From assembly GCA_016791445.1 (NCBI GenBank), contig JAEUMP010000010.1, positions 1 through 64,000 on the forward strand: DNA of 64,000 nt. The letters run 5' to 3'. The notes beneath the pieces were generated by a model that ran no database searches, had not been told where the DNA came from, and saw nothing but the letters and a program-made list of their open reading frames with translations. Position numbers and translations under genes: made by a program. Source of the DNA: Hyphomonadaceae bacterium (GTDB lineage: Bacteria > Pseudomonadota > Alphaproteobacteria > Caulobacterales > Aquidulcibacteraceae). Position 1 is the first letter of the stretch, and every line of letters starts with the position of its first letter. Of the stretch, positions 1 through 6,877 are shown in pieces.

Positions 1-1
1 C

Positions 2-322
2 CTGATCGCCGCCGCCGTCGTGTCGCGGCTGCGGCGGGTGAAGCGTCGGCGGCTGCCCGTTCACAGACGAAAAATGCCGCGCGGCTTCCGCTGGTCGGCG
101 CGCCGCGCGCCGGCGATCCGCTGCATCACGCGCGGCATCCGCCTGCGCACGCTCGCGCAGATGCGCCGCGTGCTCGACGCCTTCGAGTTTGCGGTCGACT
201 ACGCGCTCGCGAATGCGTCGCTGCCCTTCCGTGGCGGCGCGCTGGTGATGACGCATGCGCAAGAGCCGGCGCCGGTCGCCTTCTTCATCGCGCCCGCGAC
301 AGAGGCCGCAGACACGTCATGA
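2..322 (+). CDS. Hypothetical basic protein, 3' part only (paralogue of 9522-10016)
   Basis: The open frame enters from the left edge, so the start is missing; about 106 residues remain. No recognised domain. It is rich in Arg/Lys near the visible N-terminus (VKRRRLPVHRRK). It aligns over its whole visible length with the C-terminal half of the 164-residue protein at 9522-10016, sharing PRGxRWxARRxPAI, CITRGIRLRTLAxMRR and an identical EAADTS ending. The complete paralogue suggests about 55-60 residues are missing here. The two copies lie in opposite orientation about 9 kb apart and also share sequence downstream of the stop. Function unknown. The frame is convincing because it is conserved between the copies. 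Confidence 0.7.
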   Translation: MIAAAVVSRLRRVKRRRLPVHRRKMPRGFRWSARRAPAIRCITRGIRLRTLAQMRRVLDAFEFAVDYALANASLPFRGGALVMTHAQEPAPVAFFIAPATEAADTS

Positions 323-325
323 ACC

Positions 326-363
326 CTGAAACAGGACCGCCGGCGCCTCGCCGGCATTTTCAG
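326..363 (+). terminator. Hairpin just after the first gene, possible terminator
   Basis: Outer arms CTGAAA (326-331) and TTTCAG (358-363) enclose a perfect inner stem GCCGGC/GCCGGC (339-344 and 350-355). It begins 3 bases after the stop of the preceding gene. The T-run lies inside the 3' arm, so termination is plausible but not certain. Confidence 0.4.
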
Positions 364-369
364 CATCGA

Positions 370-436
370 GCAACGCGAGATTCCCCGGAGTCTGGCGGCG
401 CCGGCGCATGCGCAGCAGAAGCTGCGCGGTCCGGCA
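370..436 (+). repeat. Copy 1 of an element repeated downstream of both paralogous genes
   Basis: The first 28 bases (370-397) match the reverse complement of 9419-9446 at 27 of 28 positions, and similarity continues weakly to a shared GCGCGGTCCGGCA near 436. Both copies lie about 50-75 bases after the stop of the paralogous genes. Two GANTC sites (379-383 and 388-392) fall inside the conserved core. The element is noncoding as far as I can tell, although both copies can be read as a similar short peptide beginning ATRDSPESG. Confidence 0.6.
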
Positions 437-533
437 CGAGTACCGGCGCCATTTCTCCGACAGCCTTGCCATCAACACTTCCTTCGCCATGCTGCCACAC
501 GCTTTCCTAACCACCTTTCCCCACGGCTTCTTC

Positions 534-965
534 ATGCAGATCGGCGATAACCCCGCGCGCAGGCTTCTCGTGGTCGTCGCGGCTGCGCTCGTGGACGGGC
601 GCGGGCGCGTGCTGCTGGCGCAGCGGCCCGAAGGCAAGGCGTTTGCGGGCCTCTGGGAATTTCCCGGCGGCAAGCTCGAGCCGGGCGAGGGGCCGGAAGC
701 GGCGCTCGCGCGCGAACTGGATGAGGAGCTGGACGTGCGGGTCGAGAGGGAAGCGATGACGCCATTCGCGTTCGCCTCGCACGGCTATGCGGATTTCGAT
801 CTGCTCATGCCGCTCTATCTCGTGCGCCGCTGGTCGGGCGAGCCGCGCGCCGTCGAGGGCGGCGCGGTCGTCTGGGCGGGCGCGTCGGCGCTCGCGCGCT
901 ATGCGATGCCGCCGGCGGACGGGCCGCTGGTGGAAGATCTTCTCAGCCGGGGCGTGCTGCAATGA
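534..965 (+). CDS. mutT: Nudix hydrolase, MutT-like 8-oxo-dGTP diphosphatase
   Basis: 143 residues. MutT-type Nudix enzymes hydrolyse 8-oxo-dGTP to the monophosphate and so keep oxidised guanine out of DNA. The Nudix box is present (GGKLEPGE, then ARELDEEL) about 40 residues in, with the catalytic REL-x-EE. The usual final Gly of the box is Asp (ELDV), a small deviation. LWEFPGGK before it is typical of MutT. The frame is open further upstream, but homology begins close to ARRLLVVVAA, so ATG 534 is preferred. Its stop overlaps the pilin start (ATGA at 962-965), implying translational coupling. It could serve another oxidised nucleotide, but MutT is the best match. Confidence 0.85.
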   Translation: MQIGDNPARRLLVVVAAALVDGRGRVLLAQRPEGKAFAGLWEFPGGKLEPGEGPEAALARELDEELDVRVEREAMTPFAFASHGYADFDLLMPLYLVRRWSGEPRAVEGGAVVWAGASALARYAMPPADGPLVEDLLSRGVLQ

Positions 966-1129
966 TCGCGCGTTTTCTTCACGACAGGAACGGCGCCACC
1001 GCCATCGAGTACGCGATGATCGCGTCGCTCATCGCCATCCTGCTGATCAGCGCGCTGACCGGCATCGGCGTGAAGCTCGAGGACATTTTCGTCGCCGCCG
1101 AAGCAGGCTTCCAGGGCGTCACGCCCTGA
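962..1129 (+). CDS. flp: Flp/Fap-type pilin precursor
   Basis: 55 residues, type IVb Flp pilin of the Tad system. It has a short leader (MIARFLHDRNG) followed by ATAIEYAMIASLIAI, the signature cleaved by a TadV/CpaA prepilin peptidase and joined to a hydrophobic stretch that forms both membrane anchor and pilus core. The Glu at position 5 of the mature segment is present. It overlaps the last bases of mutT, so the two are probably co-translated. No tad/cpa assembly genes are visible nearby, so this is an orphan pilin relying on a locus elsewhere, or a pseudopilin. Confidence 0.88.
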   Translation: MIARFLHDRNGATAIEYAMIASLIAILLISALTGIGVKLEDIFVAAEAGFQGVTP

Positions 1130-1133
1130 AGTC

Positions 1134-2318
1134 TCAGCAGCGGCGCGTGTCGGTCATGTCGCCGAGGCAGCCGACGCCGGACGCCGCCGCACCCGCCGTC
1201 GTTCCCGCTGCAGACGTCACCCGGATCGCCGCGAGGACGACACGCGGAAAGTCGCGCCCGAACACCGCCACCAGCGATCGCTCCTGCTCACGCGGCGTGA
1301 ATTGCTGCGGGTTCCAGACCTCGCCGCGCTGGCTGAGGCCGACGCTGAAATAGCGCGTCGCCTGTTCGATCTGCGTGGCGTTCATGCCGGTGAGGTCGAT
1401 GATCGCCGCCTGCCGCTCATCGCTGCGCGTGACGACGAGGTAGGGGCCTGCGCCCGTGAGGTTCAGCTTGTCGCGGATCACCTGCGCGCGGTCGAAGTCA
1501 TAGCGCAAGAGCCGCTGCGAACATGCCGAGCCGCGCACCTGCAGGCGTTCGTTCACCGGCCAGTAGATCGGACGCAGCGCCGACACGGTCCCGTCCGCCT
1601 CGCGGCGCAGTCCGACTTCGACGTCCGACAGCGGAGCGTCATCGAAATTGCGCAGCAGGGATTCGCACAGTTGCAGGTTGCGCGTCCGCAGCGCCGCGGC
1701 GTTCTGCAACAGCACCACGGCGTGACCGCCATTCTGGTTCATGCGCGCCGAGGTCCGCCCGATCTGGACGAGCACGGGCTTGACCACCACGCGCGGCGCG
1801 GTCTTCGCGATGCCGCGCACGGGACCGGCGGGAGCGGCGACGCCGCGGTTCACCGGGCGGTCGTCGGTGGCGCCGGGTCGATCGATGATCGCAGGCGGCC
1901 GCGTCGGGTCACTGCGCGGGTCGGGCTGTACCGGACGCACGACCACGCCGCGCGTCCCGCCGGTTTCGCCGCCGCTTGCCGTCGCCGCAAGCCGGATGTC
2001 GGAAGCCGCGTACTCTCCGCCTCCCAGCGGGCAGACCTTGCCGATCACGGCGGGCCTTACCTCGGGATTAAGCTGGCGCAGGAAGAAGTTCCGGCAGCGC
2101 GCCGCGTCCGGCGCCTCATAGCGCACGACGCCGCCGCGACCATCACTGGACCAGGACTGGTCGGCGTCGTTCGGCGCGGTCCCGGCCGAGGCGCTGGCGA
2201 CGGCGCCGAAGAAGCTGCGGTCCTGCATCGTCAATGCGGCGGGCGACTGGGCATGCGCCGAAACCGAAAAACCGATGCCCGCGAGCGCGGCGATGGCGAC
2301 CAGAATCCTGCGCATCAT
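1134..2318 (-). CDS. Exported protein of unknown function, paralogue of 2386-3279
   Basis: 394 residues with a Sec signal peptide (MMRRILVAIAALAGIGFSVS, cleavage likely after AHA). A Pro/Arg-rich linker occupies about 125-175. The C-terminal half matches the neighbouring lipoprotein: ALRPxYW, CSxRLxRYDxxRA, then LTGAGPYxxVxRxDERxAA and IDLxG, ending in a short Cys-containing tail. Four ATGs cluster at the start; 2318 has AGGA 8 bases upstream. No known domain recognised. The tandem pair with conserved Cys residues suggests a periplasmic folded domain with disulfides. Both lie on the minus strand with 67 bases between them and may form one unit. Confidence 0.72.
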   Translation of the reverse strand: MMRRILVAIAALAGIGFSVSAHAQSPAALTMQDRSFFGAVASASAGTAPNDADQSWSSDGRGGVVRYEAPDAARCRNFFLRQLNPEVRPAVIGKVCPLGGGEYAASDIRLAATASGGETGGTRGVVVRPVQPDPRSDPTRPPAIIDRPGATDDRPVNRGVAAPAGPVRGIAKTAPRVVVKPVLVQIGRTSARMNQNGGHAVVLLQNAAALRTRNLQLCESLLRNFDDAPLSDVEVGLRREADGTVSALRPIYWPVNERLQVRGSACSQRLLRYDFDRAQVIRDKLNLTGAGPYLVVTRSDERQAAIIDLTGMNATQIEQATRYFSVGLSQRGEVWNPQQFTPREQERSLVAVFGRDFPRVVLAAIRVTSAAGTTAGAAASGVGCLGDMTDTRRC

Positions 2319-2385
2319 TCCCCACATCCTTCAGTCCCGCTCTCGGCGGTCTTTGCCCGGTGATCGCGCCGATTGTGCGGCGTTT

Positions 2386-3279
2386 TCAAGTGCACGGCGC
2401 ATCCTTGAGATCGCCCAGGCGGCAGCCGGCGCGCGCCGTCGGCGCGGAGACGAAGCCAAGCGCGGCCACGAGCGTCTCGCGGAAGCGGCTGCCGAAGAAG
2501 GCGGTCAGCGCCTCGCGTTTCTTGCTCGGGTCCGCGCGTGACGGATCCCAGATGTCGTTCTGAAACGCAAAGCCGTCGCGGAAATAGCGCACGAGATCGG
2601 CGACTTCACGGTCGGTGCGGCCGGATAGGTCGATGAGCGCCGCCATCCGCTCGTCGGCGCGCGCGACGAGAAAATAGGGGCCTGCGCCCGTCAGTCCGTA
2701 CTTGTCCTTGATCGTGCGTGCGCGCGCATAGTCATAGCGCGACAGACGTTCCGAACAGCTCGGCTCCGCCGCCGTCGTCGGCGACTGGTTCAACCAGTAC
2801 ATCGGACGCAGCGCTTCGACCGTGCCGTCATCGGCTTTGCGCAGGCCGACACGCACTTCCTGCGTCGTGGCGGTGTCCATGAGGTTCCAGATGTTCAGGC
2901 ACGTCACGGTGTTGCGATAGGTGTTCGCCGCGCCCTCGGTGAAAAGCACGACGGACGAACCGCCGTTGGCGGGATTGCGCGCCTGGTCGCGATTGATCTC
3001 GACGATTACCGGCGTCGCCACGACGCGAAGGCTGCGGGTGGTCACGCTCGGGGCGGACTCGACCGGCGCCGGCGCTTCGGCGCGCGGCGGCTCCGCCACG
3101 CCGGGATCGGGCGCGGGCGGCGGCGCGACATCAGTCGGGGACGGAGGCGTTTCCGGCGCAGGCGTCGCCGGCTCCTCGGCCGCGGGCGGCGGTGGTTCCG
3201 ACGTCCGGTCCGATTGCTCCGGCGCGGAGCAGGCGAACAGGGCGAAAGCCGAAACGATGGCTACGAGTGTCGCGCGCAT
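2386..3279 (-). CDS. Lipoprotein of unknown function, paralogue of 1134-2318
   Basis: 297 residues. The N-terminus MRATLVAIVSAFALFAC is a lipoprotein signal with Cys at 17 as the lipidation site. A long Pro/Glu/Ala-rich tether follows (about 20-65), then a folded region sharing ALRPMYW, CSERLSRYDYARA, LTGAGPYFLVARADER and IDLSG with the adjacent gene. It ends in a Cys-bearing tail. Start 3279 is chosen over ATG 3288 because AAGGA sits 7 bases before it and would abut the other. The differing export signals (one lipidated, one soluble) suggest the duplicates were placed in different envelope locations. Function unknown. Confidence 0.72.
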   Translation of the reverse strand: MRATLVAIVSAFALFACSAPEQSDRTSEPPPPAAEEPATPAPETPPSPTDVAPPPAPDPGVAEPPRAEAPAPVESAPSVTTRSLRVVATPVIVEINRDQARNPANGGSSVVLFTEGAANTYRNTVTCLNIWNLMDTATTQEVRVGLRKADDGTVEALRPMYWLNQSPTTAAEPSCSERLSRYDYARARTIKDKYGLTGAGPYFLVARADERMAALIDLSGRTDREVADLVRYFRDGFAFQNDIWDPSRADPSKKREALTAFFGSRFRETLVAALGFVSAPTARAGCRLGDLKDAPCT

Positions 3280-3377
3280 GGCGGTCATCCTTGCCGAAAA
3301 TCCGAGATCGGCGGCGAACCTAGAGGGCGCATGTCACGCCCGCAATGCGAAACCTGTCGTGCGCGCGATTGTGCCGG

Positions 3378-4352
3378 TCAGCGAGCGGGCGCGCCTGTTT
3401 CGGCCATGCGGCCGATGGCGAGGAACCGTTGACGGCGCTGCCGGCGCAATGCGTCGCCGTCCATGCCGTCGAAGGCGTCGATCGCCTTCGCCACCGCTGC
3501 GCCGACCGCCGCGATCGCCTGCTCGGGCGCGCGGTGGGCGCCGCCGACGGGTTCCTTGATGATGCCGTCGATCACCTTGAAGGCGAGACAGTTCTCCGCC
3601 GTGATCTTCATGGCGAGCGCCACGTCCTTCGCGCGTCCCGCGTCGCGGAAAAGAATCGAGGCGCCGGACTCAGGGCTGATGACGGAATAGACTGCGTGCT
3701 CCAGCATCAGCACCGTGTTCGCCGCCGCGATCGCAATGGCGCCCCCGGAGCCGCCTTCGCCGACGATGACAGACACCATCGGTACGCCGAGACTGAGGCA
3801 ACGTTCGGTCGAGCGCGCGATCGCTTCCGCGCCGCCGCGTTCTTCCGCGCCAAGGCCCGGATAGGCGCCCGCCGTGTCGACGAGCGAGACGACCGGCAGA
3901 CCGAAACGATCCGCCATGTCCATCAGGCGGATCGCCTTGCGATAGCCCTCTGGCCGCGCCATGCCGAAATTGTGCTTCAGCCGCTCCGACGTGGTGCGGC
4001 CTTTTTCATGACCCATGATCACGCAAGGCCGGCCGAGGAAGCGTCCGAGCCCGCCGACGATGGCGGCGTCCTCGGCGTATTTCCGGTCACCTGAAAGCTC
4101 GACGAAGTCGGTGACGAGGGCCGCCACATAATCCTTGAAGTGTGGTCGCTCCTGATGGCGTGCGACCTGCGTCTTCTGCCACGGGTCGAGTTTGGAATAG
4201 ATCTCGACGAGGAGCCGTTCGGCATTCTGCTTGAGCTTCGTGAGCTGCGCGCTCATCGCCGCCGCGCCGGACGATTCGGCGTTGGCGCTCAACTGGTCGA
4301 TCTGCTCCTCGATCAGTTTGATCGGCTTCTCGAAGTCCAGATATTGGGTCAC
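3378..4352 (-). CDS. accA: Acetyl-CoA carboxylase carboxyltransferase subunit alpha
   Basis: 324 residues, normal AccA length. With AccD it forms the carboxyltransferase that moves CO2 from carboxybiotin to acetyl-CoA, giving malonyl-CoA for fatty acid synthesis. The N-terminal YLDFEKPI, the helical region up to about residue 75, LSGDRKYAEDAAIVGG, DTAGAYPGLGAEERG and GEGGSGGAIAI are all diagnostic. The start is GTG at 4352, the only start preceding YLDFEKPI at the expected distance. It stands alone here, without accD, as is usual in alphaproteobacteria. Confidence 0.97.
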   Translation of the reverse strand: MTQYLDFEKPIKLIEEQIDQLSANAESSGAAAMSAQLTKLKQNAERLLVEIYSKLDPWQKTQVARHQERPHFKDYVAALVTDFVELSGDRKYAEDAAIVGGLGRFLGRPCVIMGHEKGRTTSERLKHNFGMARPEGYRKAIRLMDMADRFGLPVVSLVDTAGAYPGLGAEERGGAEAIARSTERCLSLGVPMVSVIVGEGGSGGAIAIAAANTVLMLEHAVYSVISPESGASILFRDAGRAKDVALAMKITAENCLAFKVIDGIIKEPVGGAHRAPEQAIAAVGAAVAKAIDAFDGMDGDALRRQRRQRFLAIGRMAETGAPAR

Positions 4353-4486
4353 GGCAGGGCTCGCGCGGGCGTTGGGGGCGGGGCTGGATTGAAGGGCCGG
4401 ACAATAGCCGCGCGGTTCTTGGGGGCAAGTCGGGACAACCGAAAGGGCCTTGCGGCGGCGGCGCGCGGCGAAGCGCGCGGACGCCG

Positions 4487-4714
4487 TCAGGCGATGATGT
4501 CCGGCATCAGCTGGTCCTCAATCCAGGTAATCTGGTCCTTGAGGGCGAGCTTTTCCTTTTTGAGGCGAGCGATCTGAAGCGCGTCAACGACGCCGCCCTC
4601 CTGCAGCGTGCGGATCGACTGGTCCAGTTCGCGGTGCTTCTCGCGCAGTTCACCCAGCCGCTGCTTGAGGCCGCGGGTTTCTTCGCTGTCGTCAAAGCCG
4701 TCATCGGCTCCCAT
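4487..4714 (-). CDS. YdcH/DUF465 family small coiled-coil protein
   Basis: 75 residues, mostly charged helix. The family pattern LKQRLGELREKHRELDQSI ... LKKEKLALKDQI is clear; DUF465 proteins are short helical hairpins of unknown function. Start 4714 has GGAG about 11 bases upstream; an alternative ATG at 4747 would add 11 residues without a good ribosome site. It is divergent from a second DUF465 gene at 4909, the two sharing a 194-base intergenic region. Confidence 0.8.
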   Translation of the reverse strand: MGADDGFDDSEETRGLKQRLGELREKHRELDQSIRTLQEGGVVDALQIARLKKEKLALKDQITWIEDQLMPDIIA

Positions 4715-4908
4715 CAGGCGCTGCGCTCCAATGGCCGCCAAGGTCATCGGCGGACAGCTAAGACATGCGTCACGAAAGCTGTAAAGCGCGGCGATGGTTG
4801 GTGAAGATTCACCATTCCGGCTTGCCTGCGGCGCCATTGCAACAAGTTGTGATCGGACAAGACTGCGCAACGGTGATTGCATGTCGAAGCCAGCACAGGA
4901 GGCGAAAT

Positions 4909-5088
4909 ATGGCCATCGAATCGCGGCTGCGCGAACTCGATTCCAAACATCGGGAACTCGAGGCGCGCATTGAAGACGCGAAGAAGCACCCCTCAATCGA
5001 CTGGACCCAGATTTCCGAATTGAAGCGTGTGAAGCTGAAGCTCAAGGAAGAACTGGAAGGCCTGCGAAGGCGAGACCGGCGCCACTAG
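4909..5088 (+). CDS. YdcH/DUF465 family small coiled-coil protein
   Basis: 59 residues: MAIESRLRELDSKHRELEAR, then a Pro/Asp turn (HPSIDWTQ) and LKRVKLKLKEELEGLRRR, a helical hairpin typical of DUF465. A near-perfect Shine-Dalgarno AGGAGG (4897-4902) lies 6 bases before ATG 4909 and decides the start against the longer open frame. It is divergent from another DUF465 gene, so the pair may be co-regulated or antagonistic partners; that is inference from arrangement only. Cellular role unknown. Confidence 0.85.
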   Translation: MAIESRLRELDSKHRELEARIEDAKKHPSIDWTQISELKRVKLKLKEELEGLRRRDRRH

Positions 5089-5199
5089 CGCCACCCCCAC
5101 ACCTCACCGCCGTTCCGCATCTGACTTTTGTCGGCGCTCCGCCGTGGCAGGAGCGGTAGCGCGAATGTGATGCGGCGCGAGGATATCGCCCAAAATGCA

Positions 5200-5227
5200 A
5201 GCGCCGAAGCCATCAGGCTCCGGCGCT
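5200..5227. terminator. Bidirectional terminator hairpin between convergent genes
   Basis: Twelve-base arms AGCGCCGAAGCC/GGCTCCGGCGCT with one mismatch and a 4-base loop (ATCA), followed on the plus strand by TTTT. It lies between the DUF465 gene and the convergent trcR gene. On the minus strand a TTTT follows 4 bases beyond the stem. Confidence 0.7.
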
Positions 5228-5250
5228 TTTCATTTCGGAAATCGGTGCGG

Positions 5251-5889
5251 TCAGACGTCCTGCTGGTCGCGCCGCTCGTAGGTCTCGGGATCGACCGTTT
5301 CGGTCGCCGGCTTCAGCGACGGGCCATCGTCTGCCTTCTTGCGCTTGGCGTCGTCCTTGGCCTTCACCTCGGCGGCCTTGCGGACCACTTCGTCGAGTTC
5401 GATCTGCGAGCACAGGCCGAGCGACACCGGGTCCACCGGCTTGATGTTGGTCGTGTTCCAGTGCGAGCGGGTGCGGACCTGCTCGATGGTCGCCTTGGTG
5501 GTGCCGATCAGCTTCACGATCTGGGCGTCGGACACTTCCGGGTGGTTCCGCAGGAACCAGGCGATGGCGTCCGGGCGGTCGCCGCGGCGGATGGTCGGGA
5601 TGTAGCGGGCGCCTTTGCGCTTGCGCTCGGGCAGCTCGATCTTCTTCTGTTCCGCCGCCTTCAGACGGTAGTTCGAATCCGCCTCGCCCTTGGCGATCTC
5701 CTCCCGGGAGAGGAAGCCGGCCGCGATCGGGTCGACGCCGCGTATGCCCTTGGCGACTTCTTCGTTGGCGATGCCGGAGACTTCCAGCGGGTGCAATTCA
5801 CAGAAGGCCGCGATCTGGTCGAACGAGAGCGCGGTTTCTTCGATGAGCCAGACGGCGGTGGCCTTGGGCATTAGGACTGTTGTGGACAT
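5251..5889 (-). CDS. trcR: TrcR/DUF1013 cell-cycle transcriptional regulator
   Basis: 212 residues, beginning MSTTVLMPKATAVWLIEETA, characteristic of the alphaproteobacteria-specific DUF1013 family (TrcR), annotated as a cell-cycle transcriptional regulator. A helix-turn-helix-like segment is visible at LSFDQIAAFCELHPLEVSGI (about 22-41) and a second possible one at VSDAQIVKLIGTTKATIEQV. The C-terminus is charged and probably flexible. GAGG lies about 10 bases before ATG 5889. A strong hairpin with a T-rich run sits only 26 bases upstream of the start, so either the promoter lies within it or expression depends on read-through. Confidence 0.88.
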   Translation of the reverse strand: MSTTVLMPKATAVWLIEETALSFDQIAAFCELHPLEVSGIANEEVAKGIRGVDPIAAGFLSREEIAKGEADSNYRLKAAEQKKIELPERKRKGARYIPTIRRGDRPDAIAWFLRNHPEVSDAQIVKLIGTTKATIEQVRTRSHWNTTNIKPVDPVSLGLCSQIELDEVVRKAAEVKAKDDAKRKKADDGPSLKPATETVDPETYERRDQQDV

Positions 5890-5914
5890 GCGCGCGCGTC
5901 CTCTGAAACAAAGA

Positions 5915-5938
5915 GAGCGCCCGGGTCGCCGAGCGCTC
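5915..5938 (-). terminator. Hairpin with T-rich tail between the HAD gene and trcR
   Basis: Read on the minus strand, GAGCGC (5938-5933) pairs with GCGCTC (5920-5915), followed by TCTTTGTTT. It fits a factor-independent terminator for the 6736-6025 gene pair. Its 3' edge is 26 bases from the trcR start, so it could equally act as an attenuator in the trcR leader. Confidence 0.55.
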
Positions 5939-6024
5939 AGAACGATTTGGCGAGGGCGGAAGTCGCTACCAGCGCCAGCCGCCATGCGTCAGATATAGCC
6001 CCCTTCACCCCCCCGCGCCAGAGG

Positions 6025-6552
6025 CTACCCGAGCAAGGCGAGCCCATTTCGCAGGGTCGTCAGCAAACTCCCCCCTGGGTAGAGAATGCCTCGAATTCCC
6101 GCCCGGCGGGCGGCCTCGACGTCGCGTTCGTGGTCCCCGATCATGAGGGTGCGGGCCGGGTCCAGATCGAAATCGGCCATGGCGCGCAAGAGCATTCCCG
6201 GATTCGGCTTGCGGTCGGGCGGGTCCGCCATGCGGTAGGCCGCGACGGTCGCGTCCTCCAGGTAGGGGCAGTGGTAGAAGGCATCGATCCGGGCGCCGGA
6301 CCGGGCGAGGTCGGCCTCCATCGCGGCGTGGAAGCGGTGGACGTCGGCCTCGTCGAAATAGCCCCGGCCGACGCCGGACTGGTTGGTCGCGACCAGCGCC
6401 GCGAAGCCCATGGCGTTGACCGTGCGCACCGCGTCGATGGCGCCGTCCATCCAGCGCAGGTCTTCCGGACGGTAGGTGTAGCCGGCGTCATGATTGAGCG
6501 TGCCGTCGCGATCGAAGATCACGCCGCCGCGTTTTTGTGTCGTACCTGTCAT
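6025..6552 (-). CDS. HAD-IIIA phosphatase, GmhB-like
   Basis: 175 residues. HAD phosphatase with the catalytic DRDGTLN (Asp14 and Asp16), a Thr/Asn motif VATNQSGVGRG, RKPNPGML and the metal-binding MIGDHERDVEAA. These match D-glycero-D-manno-heptose-1,7-bisphosphate phosphatase (LPS heptose pathway) and histidinol-phosphatase-type relatives. The usual Cys/His zinc loop of GmhB is mostly absent: only HCPYLED remains, without the downstream Cys pair, so substrate assignment is uncertain. ATG 6552 starts 7 bases after the stop of the small membrane protein, suggesting coupling. Envelope-sugar genes nearby (UDP-sugar dehydratase, galE, kdsD) support a saccharide role. Confidence 0.78.
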   Translation of the reverse strand: MTGTTQKRGGVIFDRDGTLNHDAGYTYRPEDLRWMDGAIDAVRTVNAMGFAALVATNQSGVGRGYFDEADVHRFHAAMEADLARSGARIDAFYHCPYLEDATVAAYRMADPPDRKPNPGMLLRAMADFDLDPARTLMIGDHERDVEAARRAGIRGILYPGGSLLTTLRNGLALLG

Positions 6553-6559
6553 CGGGATC

Positions 6560-6736
6560 TCACGGCGATGCACCGATGGCGGAAGCGGCGTGCAACGCGT
6601 CGATCTTGTCGGAGAGGTGCATGCTTGTCGCCACGGTGACGAAGAGGGTGATGCATTGCAGCACGAATATGAGGGCGATGGCGACAGTCGCGCGGCGCAC
6701 GCCGGTCTTGGCGTCGTCGATGATGGACAGGGGCAT
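6560..6736 (-). CDS. Small single-span membrane protein
   Basis: 58 residues: MPLSIIDDAKTGVRRATVAI leads into one hydrophobic helix (about 17-38, ALIFVLQCITLFVTVAT) and a short tail. A clear ribosome site GGGAG lies 7 bases before ATG 6736. It is followed after 7 bases by the HAD phosphatase start, so the two form an operon. Positive residues before the helix predict a cytoplasmic N-terminus. No family recognised; the good ribosome site, length and coupling support a real gene. Confidence 0.65.
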   Translation of the reverse strand: MPLSIIDDAKTGVRRATVAIALIFVLQCITLFVTVATSMHLSDKIDALHAASAIGASP

Positions 6737-6877
6737 GGGCGTTCTCCCGGTGAAAGGGACATGAACGCCTGATCGCCGGTTCCGCTCCCGAAGTGTGACC
6801 GCCGTCGCGGACCTGACACCGAATCCGGCTACGCTCCGGCCGGTCAGGCGCTGATTTCCGGGCGCCCGGGAGGAACC

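Noticed and set aside
319-510. Short protein downstream of the first gene beginning MNPETGPPAP
   Set aside because: The readable similarity to the other copy follows from the DNA repeat; no ribosome site, and mutT coding begins soon after.
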